Assembly: GCA_007694165.1 (NCBI GenBank)
Contig: RECE01000201.1
Coordinates: 1 to 48,444, forward strand
Length of the DNA: 48,444 nt
From: Bacteroidota bacterium
GTDB taxonomy: Bacteria > Bacteroidota > Bacteroidia > Bacteroidales > UBA7960
Reading direction: 5' to 3'
The position numbers and the translations under genes are program-made. How positions within the stretch are numbered: position 1 is the first letter of the stretch; each line of letters begins with the position of its first letter. The notes beneath the pieces were generated by a model. The model was not told the DNA's origin, made no database searches, and saw only the letters and a program-made list of their open reading frames with translations. Positions 38,231 to 47,025 of the stretch are shown one piece after another.

Positions 38231-38626
38231 ATGAACCAGTTTGAACAATATCCGTTTTTAAATCCAACCACTTTGGCTATGCTGATTAAAAGCACTGCAG
38301 CCAATCCGGCATTACTGACAGATCTTTTTCACAGCTTCATTGATGATTCGGAAGAGTTACTGAGGGAACTTGACAAAAGTAGCGAAGAAAGGGATTTCGA
38401 TTCATTTTATACTGCTATACATACACTGAAAGGACTTTGCGGTACCATTGGCTGCTCCAGAATGTTTGAGGTACTGAAAATTATGGATGGCTTAAACAAG
38501 GACAAAGATTTTGAAAATTCTAATAGTTATCTTGTAAAACTGAAAACCGTTTTTGCCGAAACCTCAAACGCTATTAATACTGAGGTATTTATACCAGTTG
38601 AACAAAACAAAAATGAAGATTCATAA
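38231..38626 (+). CDS. Standalone Hpt phosphotransfer protein
   Basis: A 131-residue Hpt protein with intact H64 in AIHTLKGLCGTIGC. The ATG at 38231 is chosen over an upstream in-frame TTG. It starts 35 bases after the TPR hybrid pseudokinase and its last 14 bases overlap the next kinase gene in another frame, so the three genes form one translation-coupled unit. It probably moves phosphate between the receiver of the TPR protein and another receiver. Confidence 0.9.
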   Translation: MNQFEQYPFLNPTTLAMLIKSTAANPALLTDLFHSFIDDSEELLRELDKSSEERDFDSFYTAIHTLKGLCGTIGCSRMFEVLKIMDGLNKDKDFENSNSYLVKLKTVFAETSNAINTEVFIPVEQNKNEDS

Positions 38627-40343
38627 TACCGAAATTGCATCAGAAAACCATAATAAAATCCCGGAATCTTTTCTCAATGCATTGCCATTGCCGGTTTTGG
38701 TCTTGACACAAGAGCTTGTGGTTCTCTTTAGTAATGTGCGCGCTTCGGTTCTTTTTGGTATAAAGCCTTTGCTGAAGGGCGAGACCCGGGTGGAAGAATT
38801 ATTTGAGCCGGAACTGTTGAAAATACTACATCAAGGAGTATCTTCCCTGATTAAATCCGGTGAATCAAAGGATTTAGATTTCAGCTTTCAACCCAAAGAT
38901 ACAACTGTTACAAACCTCATAGCAAAACTTGCATTTATTGATAATCATTCAGGGTTAATGCTGATGAGTTTCAGAGATGTTACTCCCGAGGAAAACCTTA
39001 AAAGAAGGCTGGAAAGACTGCATAAAACCTTTGACTCTTTTCATCCAGGCAAGACCCACGATAGTATTGTGTTTAGGAGGCTTGAAGAGGCCGTAATGCA
39101 AAGTGCCAATACCATTGTCATCACAAATCCTGATGGTAATATCATTTTTGCCAATCCCAGATTTGAAGAGACCACCGGGTATACCTTTGAGGAAGCGTAT
39201 ATGCAGAATCCACGGATTTTAAAATCGGGCGATCAGCCCGATTGGTATTATGAAGAGTTGTGGAAAACAATTTCCAGTGGAAAAGTATGGAAAGGGGAAT
39301 TTAAAAACCGAAACAAAGCAGGAGGATATTACTGGGAGTCAGCTACTATTACTCCCATCAAGGACGATGAAGGCAATGTGCTCGAATATCTCGCCATCAA
39401 AGAAGAAATTACCGAGCGTAAGAAGATAGAGGAGAAGCTTGAAAAGACGCTTATGGATATGGAGGTTTCCAATTGGGAGTACAAAATGCTCAATCAGGAT
39501 TTGAACCATGAGGTAGAAAGGAGAAAAACAGTAGAAAGTGAACTTAACCTTCAAAAGGAACTCTTACAGGAACTCAATGAAAACCTGGAAAGTCAGGTAG
39601 ATGCTGAAGTTAAAAAAAACAGGCAGAAGGATGAACTGATGCTTTTACAGTCACGGCAAGCTGCTATGGGAGAAATGATTGGAAATATTGCCCATCAGTG
39701 GAGGCAACCTCTTAATGCCATCGGCTTAATGGTATATGATCTAACGGATGCATTTCGTTTTGGAGAAATAGATGAGAACTACATTACCAAAAGTGAAGAA
39801 AATATCACTTCCGTGCTTCAGCATATGTCAGGAACCATTGACGATTTCAGAAACTTCTTTAAACCCAACAAGGAAAAACAAACCTTTACCCTGTATGATG
39901 TCGTAAAAACATCTGTTTCTTTTCTTGATGCAACCCTGAAAAACTCGGGTATAAGATTGATTACTGAAATAGAAAAGGATGTCAGTTTATATGGCTACTC
40001 CAGTGAGTTCGCGCAGGTATTGCTTAATATTATTAACAATGCCAGAGATGCCCTTTCAGAGAACCACTCCCCAAATCCTGTCATTAGAATTTCCGGCTAC
40101 AGGAAAGATGAATACGCATGTATTAAAATAATAGATAATGCAGGTGGAGTTGACCCTGCTATAATTCATAAAATATTCGATCCTTATTTTACTTCCAAAG
40201 AGCAAGGTAAAGGAACGGGCGTTGGTCTGTACATGTCCAAAACGATTATTGAAAGGAATATGGGAGGAGCCATTTCTGTAAATAACCTGCGTAATGGAGC
40301 AGAGTTTGTTATTACGGTGCCACTGAAGAAATCAGAAGGGTGA
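38613..40343 (+). CDS. Soluble PAS-PAS histidine kinase
   Basis: A 577-residue kinase with no transmembrane segment and no receiver. It has a divergent N-terminal PAS (about 15-125), a typical PAS with PAC (about 150-275, TIVITNPDGNIIFANP...TGYTFEEA), a long coiled coil (about 275-350), a HisKA of the AHQWRQPLN type with H361, and an intact HATPase with IINNARDAL (N box), IIDNAGGVD (G1) and GKGTGVGLYMSK (G2). The ATG at 38613 overlaps the Hpt gene by 14 bases. It is the only kinase with an intact catalytic core in this three-gene locus, and may phosphorylate the receiver of the TPR protein. Confidence 0.92.
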   Translation: MKIHNTEIASENHNKIPESFLNALPLPVLVLTQELVVLFSNVRASVLFGIKPLLKGETRVEELFEPELLKILHQGVSSLIKSGESKDLDFSFQPKDTTVTNLIAKLAFIDNHSGLMLMSFRDVTPEENLKRRLERLHKTFDSFHPGKTHDSIVFRRLEEAVMQSANTIVITNPDGNIIFANPRFEETTGYTFEEAYMQNPRILKSGDQPDWYYEELWKTISSGKVWKGEFKNRNKAGGYYWESATITPIKDDEGNVLEYLAIKEEITERKKIEEKLEKTLMDMEVSNWEYKMLNQDLNHEVERRKTVESELNLQKELLQELNENLESQVDAEVKKNRQKDELMLLQSRQAAMGEMIGNIAHQWRQPLNAIGLMVYDLTDAFRFGEIDENYITKSEENITSVLQHMSGTIDDFRNFFKPNKEKQTFTLYDVVKTSVSFLDATLKNSGIRLITEIEKDVSLYGYSSEFAQVLLNIINNARDALSENHSPNPVIRISGYRKDEYACIKIIDNAGGVDPAIIHKIFDPYFTSKEQGKGTGVGLYMSKTIIERNMGGAISVNNLRNGAEFVITVPLKKSEG

Positions 40344-40496
40344 GAGTTGAGGCAAGATACCAGAGAGTAGTGTGTTTGAATGGTCAATGGTTAATGATGT
40401 GAGCGACAAGAGAGAGAATAAAGAGTATAGACCAGAGAGTTGAAGTGGGGAGTTAGTAAGAGTATATCAAAGGGAGGGCCTATATCCTGATAAAAT

Positions 40497-40562
40497 AAAG
40501 GCTGTTTCCGAAATCTTCTTATCGCCTTGCAGCAACGGAGATTTTCTGAAACAGCCTTTTTT
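40497..40562. terminator. Bidirectional terminator, imperfect stem
   Basis: The arms aaaggctgtttccgaaat (40497-40514) and attttctgaaacagccttt (40541-40559) pair with one bulge or mismatch; a T run follows. It lies between the kinase gene (+) and the alpha-oxoamine synthase family gene (-). The 150 bases before it are low-complexity purine-rich DNA (gagagtt, ccagagagt repeated) without a gene. Confidence 0.7.
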
Positions 40563-40610
40563 CAGCCTGCACACAAAACAATATCTGCGTACAGAAATAA
40601 ATTATCAGAT

Positions 40611-41870
40611 CTAAACTTCTTTGGTTTCTTTGATATCCACTATCTCGCCTGAGGAGTATTTGCCCTCGCTAAGGTTTTTCTTTATAGCAGTAAAGGCTTC
40701 CAGAGTATATTCCACATCATCCAGTGTGTGAACTGCAGTAGGAATAATTCTTATGATTATTATCCCTTTGGGCACCACCGGGTAACCCACCACAGAACAA
40801 AATATATTGTAGTTTTCTCTGAGGTCAAAAGCCAGGTTAGTGCCTTCACTTGTCTCTCCGGATAGAAATACCGGTGTAACAGGAGATTCGGTGTTTCCTA
40901 AGTTAAAACCCCGCTCTCGCAGCCCTTTTTGCAGTGCATTGGTGATTTTCCAGAGGTCTTCACGCAGTTCGGGATGCTTACGCACCATGTCAAGTCTCTT
41001 AAGTGCTCCTACCACCAGCGGCATGGGCAATGATTTGGCAAAAATCTGACTGCGCATGTTGTACATAAGATAGTATATGACTTCTTTGGTAGATGCTACA
41101 AAAGCCCCTATTGATGCCATTGCTTTGGCAAAAGTGCCAAAATATATATCGATTCCGTCATTCACACCCAGGTGTTCGCCTACTCCTGCTCCTGTGGGAC
41201 CCATGGTGCCAAAACCATGCGCATCATCCACAAAAAGACGGAAATTGTATTGCTTTTTCAAAGCGATAATTTCGTCCAGTTTACCCAGGTCGCCTGACAT
41301 ACCAAATACTCCTTCAGTGATTACCAGTATACCTCCACCGGTTTCCTGGGTTACCCGTGTAGCTCGTTCAAGCTGCTTTTTCAGGTTTTCGATATTGTTG
41401 TGCGGAAAAACAAAGCGTTTGCCCAGGTGAAGTCTTACGCCATCAACAATGCAGGCGTGTGACTCAGAATCATAAACGATAACATCTTTTCTGTTTACCA
41501 TGGCATCAATGATGGAAACCATTCCCTGGTAACCAAAATTGAGCAGGTAGGCCGATTCTTTCCCTACAAAAGCAGCCAGTTCATTTTCCAGCTGTTCGTG
41601 CAGGTCAGATTGACCCGACATCATGCGCGCTCCCATAGGAAGAGCAAGTCCATAATCCCTGGCGGCATCGGCATCCACTTTGCGGATGTCGGGATGGTTG
41701 GCAAGTCCCAGGTAATTGTTAAGGCTCCATACCAGCTTTTCTTTGCCACGAAATTTCATGCGGTTGGAAATATCTCCCTCAAGCTTAGGGAAAGCAAAAT
41801 AGCCATGAATACGATCAGCATACTGACCCAATGGCCCCATGTTTTGTGTAGTTTTATCGAATATATCCAC
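40611..41870 (-). CDS. Alpha-oxoamine synthase family PLP enzyme
   Basis: A 419-residue fold-type I PLP enzyme. The family motifs are present: NNYLGLANHPDIR, MGARMMSGQSDLHEQLE, the YDSESHACIVDG segment, the VDDAHGFGTMGPTGAG motif whose Asp-x-x-His holds the cofactor, and the Schiff-base Lys in FGTFAKAMASIGAF. Members condense an amino acid with an acyl-CoA or acyl-ACP: KBL (glycine), BioF (alanine), serine palmitoyltransferase, or cysteate acyltransferase in sulfonolipid synthesis. Sphingolipid or sulfonolipid synthesis is plausible for Bacteroidota, but the substrate cannot be assigned from sequence here. The start is a GTG giving VDIFDKTTQNMGPLGQY (initiator read as Met). Confidence 0.85.
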   Translation of the reverse strand: MDIFDKTTQNMGPLGQYADRIHGYFAFPKLEGDISNRMKFRGKEKLVWSLNNYLGLANHPDIRKVDADAARDYGLALPMGARMMSGQSDLHEQLENELAAFVGKESAYLLNFGYQGMVSIIDAMVNRKDVIVYDSESHACIVDGVRLHLGKRFVFPHNNIENLKKQLERATRVTQETGGGILVITEGVFGMSGDLGKLDEIIALKKQYNFRLFVDDAHGFGTMGPTGAGVGEHLGVNDGIDIYFGTFAKAMASIGAFVASTKEVIYYLMYNMRSQIFAKSLPMPLVVGALKRLDMVRKHPELREDLWKITNALQKGLRERGFNLGNTESPVTPVFLSGETSEGTNLAFDLRENYNIFCSVVGYPVVPKGIIIIRIIPTAVHTLDDVEYTLEAFTAIKKNLSEGKYSSGEIVDIKETKEV

Positions 41871-41956
41871 TTTTCTTTTCTTTTATTGTAACTGGAAAAT
41901 TATGTGCAAAACTATTATTTTATTTGAGTTTACACAACAAAAAACGGGCCTGTTGT

Positions 41957-42637
41957 CTAATCGAACGAGAAAAAAGCAATAGGATCAGGACAAAGCTCCC
42001 TGTATTGTTCAATCTCTGCTCTGCTGCATACCCCCGGATAGTCTCCGTTCTTATCTTTCATGTCTGTTATTACCTGAAAATGCAGATGCGGGGGCCAGTC
42101 TCCGTTAACTGAGCTATCGCCAACATAGGCCAATAAGTCTCCTTTTGAAATTGCCTTACCGGCATACAATCCATAAAGTGATTCTTTGCTTAGGTGGCCG
42201 TAAAGGGTATAAAATTTTTGATTGCCAAGCATGTGTTCAATTACGATGGTAGGTCCATAATCCCCATGTCTGATATTGTTTTTAAAACTATGTACTTTGC
42301 CATCCAATGGGCAGTGAAGCGGTTTTTCAGCCTGGGTCCACACATCAATACCCAGGTGAATACTCCGACTTTCCCGGGCAGATATATAAAAAACAGAACT
42401 ACGTCTGTAAACTTCCCTGTCTTCCATGTAGCCCCCGTATCCATAGGTTTTGTCAGCATTCCTGATTTTGCTGAAAATGAATTTGTTAAGTGCTTTTACA
42501 TCTGCAAAGTCAACTTCCTTCAATTCAGCATTATTGGTGCTGAAGTCTAAAAACAGGGTATTGTCCCGGTTTAATTCCGGTTTGAATATAGGTGCAGGTT
42601 GCTCGTTGTGCTTTAAAAGTAGTTTTGTTATTTCCAT
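41957..42637 (-). CDS. M23 family metallopeptidase without signal peptide
   Basis: A 226-residue protein with a LytM/M23 zinc endopeptidase domain (about 90-200). The zinc ligands are in HLGIDVW (HxxxD) and PPHLHFQ (HxH), with the YTLYGHLS motif between. Family members cut peptide cross-links of peptidoglycan. The N-terminal 90 residues have no signal peptide or transmembrane segment, so export by the Sec route is not evident; it might act in the cytoplasm on another substrate or the start may be wrong, though no in-frame upstream extension with a leader was seen. Confidence 0.85.
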   Translation of the reverse strand: MEITKLLLKHNEQPAPIFKPELNRDNTLFLDFSTNNAELKEVDFADVKALNKFIFSKIRNADKTYGYGGYMEDREVYRRSSVFYISARESRSIHLGIDVWTQAEKPLHCPLDGKVHSFKNNIRHGDYGPTIVIEHMLGNQKFYTLYGHLSKESLYGLYAGKAISKGDLLAYVGDSSVNGDWPPHLHFQVITDMKDKNGDYPGVCSRAEIEQYRELCPDPIAFFSFD

Positions 42638-42782
42638 TTTGGATTGAGGATTAAAAAATGAACTGTATAATATGCATTTACATTTATTTTTTTACAAATT
42701 CAGTAAAATTTCACGATGCATTGGTGCCATCAGCCTGATTAAAAAATGGTAGTCTTACAGTGAAACATTCAATGCAGGACTT

Positions 42783-44810
42783 TTACATAAATTTCCCCTT
42801 GAACACTTTTTCAAGAGCAAACATCTCGTCTCTTAATTTTGCCGCTTCAACAAAATCAAGCGATTTTGCTGCTTTTTCCATTTGTCTGCGGGTATTGTTC
42901 ATTGCCTTTTGCAATTGTTCTTTATTCATATATTGAATTACCGGATCGGCGGCTATGTCCACTTCTTCTTTTTCAATATACGCCTGGGATACTTTGGCCC
43001 TGGTGTCAGCCACAGATGTTTGACCGTGAATGGCCTCAACAGACTTCTTGATTTGCTCCGGGGTAATATTATTTAATTCATTGTATTTAAGTTGCTTCTC
43101 ACGTTTTCGGTCGGTTTCGTCAATGGTTCTTTGCATAGAGTTTGTTATTTTATCGGCATACATGATAACTTTACTGTTGATGTTTCGGGCTGCTCTTCCG
43201 GCAGTCTGGGTAAGAGACCTTTCAGAGCGCAGGAATCCTTCCTTATCAGCATCCAGGATGGCCACCAAAGACACTTCGGGCAGGTCAAGACCTTCTCGCA
43301 GAAGGTTAACCCCTATCAGCACATCAATAACGCCCAGACGCAAGTCTCGGAGTATTTCCACGCGTTCCACCGTATCCACGTCAGAATGAATGTATCTTGA
43401 TTTCATGCCCGCATTGCCCAGGTATTTGTTTAACTCTTCGGCCATTCTTTTGGTAAGGGTTGTAACAAGGGTTCTTTCTCCTTTCTCAGTTCGTAAGTTT
43501 ACCTGGTGCAGTAAATCGTCTATCTGATTGAGGCTGGGCTTTATCTCTATAACAGGCTCAAGCAATCCTGTGGGTCTTATAAGTTGCTCTACCACAACTC
43601 CTTCTGATTTGTTGAGTTCGTAATCGGCGGGTGTAGCACTGACGAAAATCACCTGGTTTACAATGTTTTCAAACTCTTCAAATTTCAAGGGCCTGTTATC
43701 CATGGCGGCCGGCAGCCGGAATCCGTATTCAACAAGGGTTTGCTTGCGCGATCTGTCGCCCCCGTACATGGCATGGACCTGAGGAATCGTTACATGGCTT
43801 TCATCAATGACCATAAGGTAGTCATCCGGAAAAAAATCCAGCAGACAAAAGGGTCGGGAACCCACCTGGCGTCCGTCAAAGTAGCGGGAGTAGTTTTCAA
43901 TTCCCGAGCAATACCCCAGTTCCCTTATCATTTCCAGATCATAATTCACCCTGTCTTCGAGTCGTTTGGCTTCCAGGGGTCTTCCTATGTCATTGAAATA
44001 CTCTACCTGTTTCACCATATCGTCTTGTATTTGCCTGATGGCACCAGACATTCTGTCTTTGGAGGTAACAAAAATATTGGCAGGGTAGATGGCAATCTGG
44101 TCAAAACTATCCAGTTTATGTCCGGTAATGGGGTCAAAGCTTTCCAGGGTTTCAATTTCATCATCCCAGAAAATGATGCGAAAAGCATGGTCTGCATATG
44201 CAGGAAAAACATCTACCGTGTCACCCTTTACCCTGAAAGTTCCCCGCGTAAAGTCTACCTGGGTGCGACTGTATAAGCTTCCCACCAATTGATGCAGCAA
44301 TTTGTTCCGGCTGATGATATCTCCCCGGTTGATCCTTATGATGTTTTCATTAAAATCATCAGGATTGCCAATACCATAAATGCATGATACAGAACTTACC
44401 ACCAGCACATCTCTGCGACCCGATAGCAATGCACTTGACGCACTCAGACGTAGTTTTTCAATTTCATCATTAATGGAAAGGTCTTTTTCAATATAGGTAT
44501 TGGTGGTCGGGATAAACGCTTCCGGCTGGTAATAATCATAATAGGATACAAAGTACTCCACTGCGTTATCTGGAAAGAATTGTTTGAACTCACCATACAA
44601 CTGAGCTGCCAGGGTTTTATTATGGCTGAGGATGATGGTGGGTCTTTGAATTTTTTCAACTACATTGGCAATGGTAAAAGTTTTTCCAGAGCCTGTCACT
44701 CCCAGTAAAGTCTGGAAAGGGATGCCTGCCTCAAGGCCCTCAACAAGCTGTCTGATGGCTTCAGGTTGATCGCCGGTGGGACGAAATTCTGATTTGATTG
44801 TAAAAGGCAT
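42783..44810 (-). CDS. uvrB: Excinuclease ABC subunit B
   Basis: A 675-residue UvrB, full length. The Walker A motif is GVTGSGKTFT near the N-terminus, followed by HNKTLAAQLYGE, the beta-hairpin YYDYYQPEAFIP that clamps DNA, FVSATPADYE, the helicase motifs LREGLDLPEVSLVAILDAD and QTAGRAARN, and a C-terminal UVR domain (about 635-665) that binds UvrC. It verifies DNA damage in nucleotide excision repair. It is followed downstream by the M23 gene after 145 bases of AT-rich DNA with no gene. Confidence 0.97.
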   Translation of the reverse strand: MPFTIKSEFRPTGDQPEAIRQLVEGLEAGIPFQTLLGVTGSGKTFTIANVVEKIQRPTIILSHNKTLAAQLYGEFKQFFPDNAVEYFVSYYDYYQPEAFIPTTNTYIEKDLSINDEIEKLRLSASSALLSGRRDVLVVSSVSCIYGIGNPDDFNENIIRINRGDIISRNKLLHQLVGSLYSRTQVDFTRGTFRVKGDTVDVFPAYADHAFRIIFWDDEIETLESFDPITGHKLDSFDQIAIYPANIFVTSKDRMSGAIRQIQDDMVKQVEYFNDIGRPLEAKRLEDRVNYDLEMIRELGYCSGIENYSRYFDGRQVGSRPFCLLDFFPDDYLMVIDESHVTIPQVHAMYGGDRSRKQTLVEYGFRLPAAMDNRPLKFEEFENIVNQVIFVSATPADYELNKSEGVVVEQLIRPTGLLEPVIEIKPSLNQIDDLLHQVNLRTEKGERTLVTTLTKRMAEELNKYLGNAGMKSRYIHSDVDTVERVEILRDLRLGVIDVLIGVNLLREGLDLPEVSLVAILDADKEGFLRSERSLTQTAGRAARNINSKVIMYADKITNSMQRTIDETDRKREKQLKYNELNNITPEQIKKSVEAIHGQTSVADTRAKVSQAYIEKEEVDIAADPVIQYMNKEQLQKAMNNTRRQMEKAAKSLDFVEAAKLRDEMFALEKVFKGKFM

Positions 44811-44916
44811 ATCGGGTCTTTTGGCAAAAATAGGAATTATTGTTCTCTCTTAACCAAAAGAAAACAAAGAAGTGCTTCCGGATAGGCATATAATTTTGCA
44901 GCGAACAAGAAAAGAA

Positions 44917-45744
44917 TCAAACAGCCGTAGGTTTGGTTATCATTATACCTGAGGTAGTTCTGCCTGTAAATCCATTGTCTTTTCGTGAGGAAAAGAATAA
45001 GTCTGACTGGCACTGGCTGCAGATTGCGGCTGTTTCAATGTTCTCAGGTTTTACTCCAAGGTCTGTTAATTGAATATAATTGGCCCGCCACTGGTCAAAC
45101 ATGTATTTGCCTGTTTTGCTTGCAGGCTTTATTACATCCTTTGGGTTGACCATGGATCTTTTAACTTCTGAAAATACATCTTCACCTACTTCATAGCAGC
45201 ATGGACCATTGGATGGCCCTATCCCTGCAATTAAATCAGCGGGATGGGTTTCAAAGGTATGCATCATCTTCAAAACGGTTGCCTCTGTAATCTTTTTCAG
45301 TGTACCCCGCCATCCTGCGTGAATAGCCGCAATTGCCCGGTTAACAGGATCAAAAAGAATCAGGGGTACACAATCCGCTGTCTGCACACAGATAAAGATT
45401 TCGGGTGTCCGGCAAATGAGAGCATCTGTATTAAGAATGGCTGTTTCACTTTCTGTACTCCCTTTTCCTTTTCCGGATTTGTCAACAATGGCAATATTGC
45501 TGCTGTGGGTCTGGGCAGAAAAAGTAAACTGGTTAATATTTACATTTACCATGGATGCCAGTTTCTTTCTGTTTTGCAAAACATCCCAGTCATTGTCTCC
45601 CACATGGAAACCGGTGTTCATGGTTGCGAATGGTCCTTTGCTAAAACCTCCTTTACGGCTGGTAATAAAATGTTTTATTCCTCCAAAATTCTTAAGGTTG
45701 GAAAATTCGTATAGCTTCACGCCTGCTAATTCTGTGCTTTCCAT
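44917..45744 (-). CDS. pgeF: Peptidoglycan editing factor PgeF (YfiH, multicopper-like family)
   Basis: A 275-residue cytosolic enzyme of the YfiH/DUF152 family. Conserved motifs include SRKGGFSKGPFATMNTGFHVGD, the metal-binding QTHSSN (His), QTADCVPLIL (Cys), HAGWRGTLKK (His) and IGPSNGPCCYEVG. In E. coli the protein removes wrongly incorporated serine from muropeptide precursors; relatives oxidise purine nucleosides. Start ATG chosen at the first Met; no upstream alternative. It lies upstream of uvrB on the same strand with a 106-base gap. Confidence 0.93.
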   Translation of the reverse strand: MESTELAGVKLYEFSNLKNFGGIKHFITSRKGGFSKGPFATMNTGFHVGDNDWDVLQNRKKLASMVNVNINQFTFSAQTHSSNIAIVDKSGKGKGSTESETAILNTDALICRTPEIFICVQTADCVPLILFDPVNRAIAAIHAGWRGTLKKITEATVLKMMHTFETHPADLIAGIGPSNGPCCYEVGEDVFSEVKRSMVNPKDVIKPASKTGKYMFDQWRANYIQLTDLGVKPENIETAAICSQCQSDLFFSSRKDNGFTGRTTSGIMITKPTAV

Positions 45745-45965
45745 GGTGAAGTGATTAATAAATAAAAATACACTTGTTCGCGAAGATTAACTGAAAAATA
45801 CCAAAAAAAGAAACCATATTAATTGTTTTCCATTTTCTGGTTTTTGCAAAAGACAGCAACCTATAAGACATGCCTGTTGCGTTGCTCTAAATATTTAGCA
45901 AAAGAGCATCTCAAAAAGGATGGGGAAATATTTGAAAGTGAAGAAGCAGATCATTCAAAGGCAAG

Positions 45966-46118
45966 CTATTTTTCAATGATAATTTTTGCTTCCTTCTCTT
46001 TTTCTTTTTTCTTTTTTTTATCCGATTTTGAACGGTCGGTAGCAACAAACAATGCTCCCAAAAGGGTTCCTGCAGCAAATCCTGCGATGAGTCCGAGTAA
46101 TTCTTTTGATCTGGCCAT
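45966..46118 (-). CDS. YtxH-like small membrane protein (50 residues)
   Basis: A 50-residue protein too short for usual gene finders. It begins MARSKELLGLIAGFAAGTLL, a glycine-zipper transmembrane helix (about 6-26), followed by a strongly charged tail (SDKKKKKEKEKEAKIII). This layout matches YtxH-domain proteins, whose helix reads GxxAGxxxGxLxGxLFA, followed by a Lys-rich region. YtxH proteins are stress-linked in Firmicutes and common but uncharacterised in Bacteroidota. It is flanked by pgeF and a small membrane protein on the same strand, with gaps of 152 to 221 bases. Poly-A in the tail codons makes it prone to frameshift. Confidence 0.75.
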   Translation of the reverse strand: MARSKELLGLIAGFAAGTLLGALFVATDRSKSDKKKKKEKEKEAKIIIEK

Positions 46119-46270
46119 AATACATTTTATTTAGATGAGTATGCCATGAAATAAGCTCCTCTTAATGGGGCAAATACATGGTAAATATCATAGTTTAACT
46201 GATTTTGAATTTTAAATAATGCAATTAAAATAAAACTGCATACACTTAACAATATATGATAAGATAGTGT

Positions 46271-46747
46271 TCATTTATAATACTCGAGGTAACCATGTTT
46301 CTTATAGCTGATCTGACTGTTTTTGGCAACAGAGGCAATGGCCATCAGTGTATCATGACGGGTTTGAGGGTCCAGTTCCCGCAAATCTATTTTCTCTTTT
46401 TTTTCGTTGCGACCATTTAGAATAATTGCTCCGGGCCAAAGTTCAACTGAACTGATATCCCCGGTATTGATAATCAGGCCTTTTTTTAGCAAGGAAAACT
46501 TAAAATGAAATTTTTCTTCATTGATTAGGATGAACTTTTTTCCAATCAACCTTTCGGGTGGAAAACCTAAACCGTTGAAGAAAATACCCAATCCCCAGAA
46601 AATGTAAAACAAGCTTAATCCCAGAGTGGAACTGGATAATTCAAAAATCAGAATATACAAACTTGCCACAGTCAGCAACAGGCCCAGAATTATCTGAAAC
46701 CTTGATTTTTTGCTGGTGTTTTGAAGAAAATCAAACTTATAGTCCAT
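46271..46747 (-). CDS. Small membrane protein with two TM segments and PH-like domain
   Basis: A 158-residue protein with two transmembrane segments (about 18-37 and 43-62) joined by a tight turn, then a C-terminal beta-rich domain (about 68-135: KKFILINEEKFHFKFSLLKKGLIINTGDISSVELWPGAIILNG). The strand order and the LINEEKFHFK pattern resemble bacterial PH-like (YdbT/YcdB-type) domains. Function unknown. Its promoter should lie before 46748, next to an inverted-repeat element. Confidence 0.7.
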   Translation of the reverse strand: MDYKFDFLQNTSKKSRFQIILGLLLTVASLYILIFELSSSTLGLSLFYIFWGLGIFFNGLGFPPERLIGKKFILINEEKFHFKFSLLKKGLIINTGDISSVELWPGAIILNGRNEKKEKIDLRELDPQTRHDTLMAIASVAKNSQISYKKHGYLEYYK

Positions 46748-46797
46748 TTCACATCGAACAATATGTGTTTGTAATATTTTGGTTTACTATATTTTTA

Positions 46798-46875
46798 GAT
46801 TCTCTGTCAATAGTGTCCGGTAAAAATGAATTGATGAAATAACTTAATTTTTACCGGACACCACTGATTCTCTGT
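46798..46875. repeat. Short inverted-repeat element flanked by 10-base direct repeats
   Basis: A perfect 15-base inverted repeat (46813-46827 and 46847-46861; gtgtccggtaaaaat / atttttaccggacac) has a 19-base spacer. On both sides lies gattctctgt (46798-46807 and 46866-46875), separated from the arms by 5 and 4 bases. The structure is that of a very short MITE or an IS remnant with a duplicated target. No transposase gene is near. Confidence 0.6.
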
Positions 46876-47025
46876 TACAAATTTATCAAATTCACTTTTT
46901 ATCCTGACAAATTTATTGTTTATTTTAACGTAGAAATTGGTTTTTTTGCACCGGGTATGTTTTTTTTAACAATACAAAACCTTATTTTTACAAAACAGAA
47001 TCCAAAATCTAAAAACAAACAGATT

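Noticed and set aside
45823-46134. 103-codon plus-strand frame
   Set aside because: It runs antisense to the YtxH-like gene; its Phe/Ser-rich stretch comes from the Lys/Glu codons of that gene.
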